Virus record (IMG/VR): IMGVR_UViG_3300042546_000377
Coordinates: 1 to 40,402 of that record
Length of the DNA stretch: 40,402 bases
Source: a virus
Direction: 5' to 3' (one strand)
Part shown: one piece after another, positions 38,591 to 40,402 of the stretch
Layout: the number at the start of each line of letters is the position of its first letter
How positions within the stretch are numbered: position 1 is the stretch's first letter
The notes under the pieces: model-generated
Told to the model about the DNA's origin: nothing
Database searches by the model: none
What the model saw: the letters and a program-made list of their open reading frames with translations, nothing else
Position numbers and translations under genes: made by a program

Positions 38591-38873
38591 CTAGGGTGCA
38601 ACGCATCCAGTCGTGTTCAGGGTGGATGCGCTGATCGCCGTTGCTGGTGACGACCTTGCCGGTCTGCTCTTCAAACCACTGGATGTTGAAAGCCTCTGTG
38701 AAGCTGCCCATGCGCACCGGGAGGATGCCAGATAGATCCTCCGGCTCTATCTCGCCGCGCTTCTCTTTCCATAGGCGCAGGATCTTCTCAGGATCCCCGC
38801 CCATAATCACGTTTGCGTCTGACCCGCCGATCCCGTCGCGCCGAAACGCATGCCATTCGTCGCTGTGTTTCAC
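38571..38873 (-). CDS. YqaJ-type exonuclease, N-terminal part (100 aa)
   Basis: First part of the exonuclease: SDEWHAFRRDGIGGSDANVI, MGSFTEAFNIQWFEEQTGKV and HDWMRCTLDGETDA, which carries the catalytic Asp in TLDG, then a TAA. The expected next residues, KAIFEAKH, lie one base out of phase: skipping the T of TAA restores the frame. Either a frameshift mutation, a programmed +1 shift at a stop codon, or a two-part enzyme. Starts with GTG overlapping the previous stop. Confidence 0.8.
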   Translation of the reverse strand: MKHSDEWHAFRRDGIGGSDANVIMGGDPEKILRLWKEKRGEIEPEDLSGILPVRMGSFTEAFNIQWFEEQTGKVVTSNGDQRIHPEHDWMRCTLDGETDA

Positions 38874-39100
38874 GCGACCTCCTTTGCCAATGACGTGGCG
38901 AGCTTGAGGTTGAACGCGCGCACAGCGTCCTCGTATGCGCGGATGACGGTCTCGTCGGCTGTGGGGATCTTGATGCTGACCTCGTCCAGGGTGGACGCAG
39001 CCTCGTCAAAGAAGACCAACGTCGGCCCACCGTTTGTGCGGTGAAGACCGACGCGGATCTTGCCGCCGGCGATGAAAGGGTAGGGGCCGACCAGCCTCAT
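38870..39100 (-). CDS. Hypothetical early leftward protein (76 aa)
   Basis: Small protein with a beta-rich N-terminal half (YPFIAGGKIRVGLHRTNGGP) and a helical C-terminal half (ADETVIRAYEDAVRAFNLKL). TAATG and GTGA overlaps on both sides. It precedes the exonuclease and may be a regulator of recombination; that is inference from position. Confidence 0.65.
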   Translation of the reverse strand: MRLVGPYPFIAGGKIRVGLHRTNGGPTLVFFDEAASTLDEVSIKIPTADETVIRAYEDAVRAFNLKLATSLAKEVA

Positions 39101-39198
39101 TAGTGGTCGCCCAAAACGATGATGCCGACCGTGTAGATCGCCGACAAAACCAGGAACGGCGCTGCGAAAAGCAGCGTGGCAAACTGAACCTCAGACAT
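39100..39198 (-). CDS. Tiny membrane protein, first gene of the leftward operon (32 aa)
   Basis: Encodes MSEVQFATLLFAAPFLVLSA and a further hydrophobic IYTVGIIVLGDH, so almost wholly one transmembrane helix. GGAGAG lies before the ATG and the stop overlaps the next start (TAATG), supporting expression. As the first gene after the leftward promoter it would be made first; roles such as host membrane takeover are speculative. Confidence 0.65.
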   Translation of the reverse strand: MSEVQFATLLFAAPFLVLSAIYTVGIIVLGDH

Positions 39199-39223
39199 GA
39201 CGCTCTCCGTGATTTGTTCGCGT

Positions 39224-39252
39224 AGCGTCTAACAACTCAGTTGTTATGTCAA
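39224..39252 (-). promoter_or_regulatory. Leftward early promoter
   Basis: On the reverse strand a perfect -35 box TTGACA (39252-39247) is followed by exactly 17 bases and GACGCT (39229-39224), a weak -10 that keeps the conserved A2 and T6. The 17-base spacer is precisely the operator palindrome. Confidence 0.6.
39230..39246. promoter_or_regulatory. Operator O1 (17-bp perfect palindrome)
   Basis: TAACAACTCAGTTGTTA, a perfect 8-1-8 inverted repeat placed in the spacer of the leftward promoter. It matches O2 (39870-39886) at 14 of 17 positions. Likely bound by the XRE repressor and/or the Cro-like protein. Confidence 0.8.
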
Positions 39253-39271
39253 GGACAATATAACAAGAAAT

Positions 39272-39300
39272 TTGATTATATCTAACGAAACATATATATA
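39272..39300 (+). promoter_or_regulatory. Rightward promoter before the 74-aa gene
   Basis: TTGATT (39272-39277), 17-base spacer, TATATA (39295-39300). It is divergent from the leftward promoter. Transcription would run through the 74-aa gene and into the antisense strand of the repressor gene. Confidence 0.65.
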
Positions 39301-39328
39301 GCCAGCCCATCAGAAAATGTGTTACGTT

Positions 39329-39348
39329 CCTGAATTGTTCCATTCAGG
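39329..39348 (+). promoter_or_regulatory. Inverted repeat at a ribosome site
   Basis: CCTGAAT (39329-39335) and ATTCAGG (39342-39348) can form a 7-bp hairpin ending just before the GGAGG ribosome site of the 74-aa gene. Possible translational or operator control. Confidence 0.45.
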
Positions 39349-39360
39349 GTGGAGGGGTAG

Positions 39361-39585
39361 ATGCTGGACAGAGATTTGAGAATGCAGGCGATGACGCTGG
39401 CTACCCAGCTGCCGGACGACGAAATGACGGCTCGGCGGGTCTATGCGATGCTGGGGGAATTGATTGACGGCTGGATCTTTAAGGACAGCGTTATTCAGTC
39501 CTCGGCGCTGCCCAGCAACCCGATTGGCTCCTGCGCCCAGGTGGAGGCAAGGTGCATGGGTAAAGACGAGACGTTTCCTATATAA
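39361..39585 (+). CDS. Small immunity-region protein (74 aa), convergent with repressor
   Basis: N-terminal part looks genuinely coding and helical (DLRMQAMTLATQLPDDEMTA RR... LGELIDGWIF), with a strong GGAGGGG ribosome site and a good promoter. The last 91 bases overlap the end of the repressor gene on the other strand, and that portion looks less ordered. Family not recognised. Its transcript would be antisense to the repressor message. Confidence 0.55.
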   Translation: MLDRDLRMQAMTLATQLPDDEMTARRVYAMLGELIDGWIFKDSVIQSSALPSNPIGSCAQVEARCMGKDETFPI

Positions 39586-39791
39586 ATGAAATCTAACGTG
39601 GCCCCGGTGAGAGAGCAGATTTTAACTGCAAACTCCACCGGGATGACGCCGATCCCGTTTTCCCAGTTTGAATATCTGGACTGAGAAACGCCCACGAGCC
39701 GCCCCATTTGTATCTGGTGCTTACAGCCCTTCGCCTCGCGCAGAAAGCGGAGGCGGTTGCCGATCGCCCTGGGGCTAAACTCGTTACTCAT
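39495..39791 (-). CDS. XRE-family phage repressor, short form (98 aa)
   Basis: Probable lysogeny repressor. HTH region: AIGNRLRFLREAKGCKHQIQ, then MGRLVGVSQSRYSNWENGIG and IPVEFAVKICSLTGATLDFI, a pattern of alphaproteobacterial XRE regulators ending in a YIGN.SSLP motif. It lacks the C-terminal LexA-like peptidase domain of classical cI, so RecA-stimulated self-cleavage is not expected. Divergent from the Cro-like gene with the operator region between. Confidence 0.8.
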   Translation of the reverse strand: MSNEFSPRAIGNRLRFLREAKGCKHQIQMGRLVGVSQSRYSNWENGIGVIPVEFAVKICSLTGATLDFIYIGNVSSLPMHLASTWAQEPIGLLGSAED

Positions 39792-39798
39792 GCGGTCT

Positions 39799-39814
39799 GT
39801 TAATAAGCATTAAC
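39799..39814. promoter_or_regulatory. Palindrome GTTAAT-AAGC-ATTAAC
   Basis: Perfect 6-4-6 inverted repeat 8 bases upstream of the repressor start codon. It differs from O1/O2, so it may bind a different regulator or serve autoregulation. Confidence 0.5.
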
Positions 39815-39827
39815 TTTTGGCTCGTCC

Positions 39828-39840
39828 ACAAAATATTTGT
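39828..39840. promoter_or_regulatory. Small palindrome ACAAA-ATA-TTTGT
   Basis: Perfect 5-3-5 inverted repeat between the repressor start and O2. Possible weak operator or part of a repressor promoter. Confidence 0.3.
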
Positions 39841-39861
39841 TCGGAAAATACTCAGGCCACC

Positions 39862-39890
39862 TTGCAGACTAACAACTAGCTTGTTACTCT
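39862..39890 (+). promoter_or_regulatory. Rightward early promoter
   Basis: TTGCAG (39862-39867), 17-base spacer, TACTCT (39885-39890), directly before the Cro-like gene. The spacer contains almost all of operator O2, mirroring the leftward promoter. Confidence 0.55.
39870..39886. promoter_or_regulatory. Operator O2
   Basis: TAACAACTAGCTTGTTA, a 6-5-6 inverted repeat matching O1 at 14 of 17 positions, set within the rightward promoter and 9 bases before the Cro-like start codon. Confidence 0.75.
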
Positions 39891-39895
39891 GAGGT

Positions 39896-40126
39896 ATGAG
39901 CAAATCACTTTACTCCGTTGCCGCTGTTGTTGACGCCTTGGGCGGAACCAAGGCCGCCTGCCTCATCCTGGGGGTGGGCCAATCAGCCATAGGCAACTGG
40001 CGCGGCGCAGATCGCCTGCCTCCCCACACGTTCCCGACAATCTCACAGGAGCTGCTGAAACGCGGCCTCGCAGCTGATCTCAGCCTCTGGCGCTGGGATC
40101 GGAAGCGCAAGGCCGTTGGCGAATAG
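39896..40126 (+). CDS. Cro/YdaS-like regulator (76 aa)
   Basis: Small HTH protein: YSVAAVVDALGGTKAACLIL, then GVGQSAIGNWRGADRLPPHT, the YdaS/Cro-like HTH, with a short C-terminus. Divergent from the repressor, with O2 just upstream and GAGGT as ribosome site. Likely antagonist of the repressor at the operators. Followed by a double-hairpin region before the rusA gene. Confidence 0.8.
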   Translation: MSKSLYSVAAVVDALGGTKAACLILGVGQSAIGNWRGADRLPPHTFPTISQELLKRGLAADLSLWRWDRKRKAVGE

Positions 40127-40130
40127 GAAC

Positions 40131-40206
40131 ACCCGCACAGCGTCCTCCCTCGCTGCGGGTTACTGGCGGGTCTCGTTTCGTTTCCGCGAGACCCGCCCTT
40201 TTTCTT
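40131..40206 (+). terminator. Tandem hairpins: terminator/attenuator between cro-like and rusA genes
   Basis: The first stem pairs ACCCGCA (40131-40137) with TGCGGGT (40154-40160), extended by GCG/CGC with a bulge. The second pairs GGCGGGTCTCG (40165-40175) with CGAGACCCGCC (40187-40197), followed by CTTTTTCTTCT. Because TGCGGGT can also pair with ACCCGC of the second stem, alternative folding is possible. This could be an attenuator or antitermination site controlling the rightward genes. Confidence 0.75.
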
Positions 40207-40219
40207 CTAGGCGGTGATT

Positions 40220-40402
40220 ATGATTGCTCCTCCCATACATGGCCGCAACATCGCCTCGGAGACGACCTTCTCCTTACCGTTGGCGCCGACAGCAAATCGC
40301 CTGTTCGTCGCGTTTCTGAGAGGCGGGAAGGCGGCTCGCGCCAAAACGAAAGATTATCTCGCTTGGTCTCGCGAAGCCTCTGAGCGTCTCGCTGAGCAGC
40401 GC
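40220..40402 (+). CDS. rusA: RusA-type Holliday-junction resolvase, 5' part (61 codons, cut by window)
   Basis: N-terminus of a RusA family resolvase: TFSLPLAPTANRLFVAFLRG, then KTKDYLAWSREASERLAEQR, matching the usual PLPPTANR...K..Y..W start. The catalytic aspartates lie in the missing part. The frame continues past the window edge; joining the last base directly to position 1 does not give a RusA continuation. It would resolve recombination junctions and branched DNA. Confidence 0.8.
   Translation, partial: MIAPPIHGRNIASETTFSLPLAPTANRLFVAFLRGGKAARAKTKDYLAWSREASERLAEQR

Noticed and set aside
40220-40402. Window as an exactly closed circle with rusA continuing at position 1
   Set aside because: Joining the last base to the first base in frame gives no RusA-like continuation, so some sequence must be missing between the ends.

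Overview
The window is almost entirely one temperate, podovirus-like phage genome of an alphaproteobacterium. The host group is inferred from a GC-rich coding style, DUF6456- and DUF1376-type replication genes, rhizobial-style XRE regulators and a tRNA-Gly(CCC)-type attachment core; no gene names a genus. The head genes match the phiSU10 pattern (SU10-type portal, DUF5309/SU10-type capsid, SU10-type adaptor). No tape-measure or sheath gene is present, which fits a short-tailed virion.

Layout. 1-4.3 kb (+): a tightly overlapping early cassette with a DUF1376 replication protein, a possible helicase-loader-like protein, a DUF6456 protein, two mini-HTH paralogues, a DUF3310 protein and several small unknowns. 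4.2-4.75 kb: a divergent XRE regulator and a secreted repeat protein, then a terminator and a stretch of strong inverted repeats. 5.0-15.1 kb: packaging and head genes: small terminase, a 633-aa unknown, a reverse-strand moron with its own promoter, a homing HNH gene inserted at the start of the large terminase gene, portal, scaffold, and a major capsid gene split by a group I intron. 15.2-31.6 kb: adaptor, tail fibres with S74 chaperone domains, a glycine-rich probable adhesin, a large tail protein, a virion lysozyme-like protein and probable ejection proteins, with two more homing HNH genes wedged between genes. 31.6-33.1 kb: lysis cassette (M15 endolysin, probable holin, overlapping i-spanin and o-spanin, extra membrane proteins). 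33.15-33.67 kb: two reverse-strand cargo genes. 33.8-34.05 kb: attP, whose core is the 5' half of a tRNA-Gly(CCC) gene flanked by TGTGGGA heptamers. 34.0-39.2 kb (-): integrase, HTH/excisionase, HNH genes, NinB, SSB-like protein, ERF annealing protein, a split YqaJ exonuclease and small proteins. 39.2-40.1 kb: the lysogeny switch (short XRE repressor, Cro/YdaS-like protein, matching 17-bp operators). 40.2 kb to the end: the 5' part of a RusA resolvase gene cut by the window edge.

How it works together. A repressor probably blocks two divergent early promoters whose 35/10 spacers are the operators themselves. The leftward operon supplies single-strand annealing recombination (exonuclease, ERF, SSB-like, NinB) and integration. 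The rightward side supplies RusA, replication, packaging, virion and lysis genes. Because attP has phage genes on both sides, the sequence looks like a free, circularly permuted or excised phage genome (or a tandem prophage), not a simple prophage-host junction.

The most notable finding is the load of selfish elements: a compact ORF-less group I intron in the capsid gene, four homing-type HNH genes plus a fifth HNH protein, and a terminase gene whose old 5' end survives as a relic upstream of an HNH gene. Also notable are a YqaJ exonuclease split at a TAA that a +1 shift would bypass, and the self-contained promoter of the moron.
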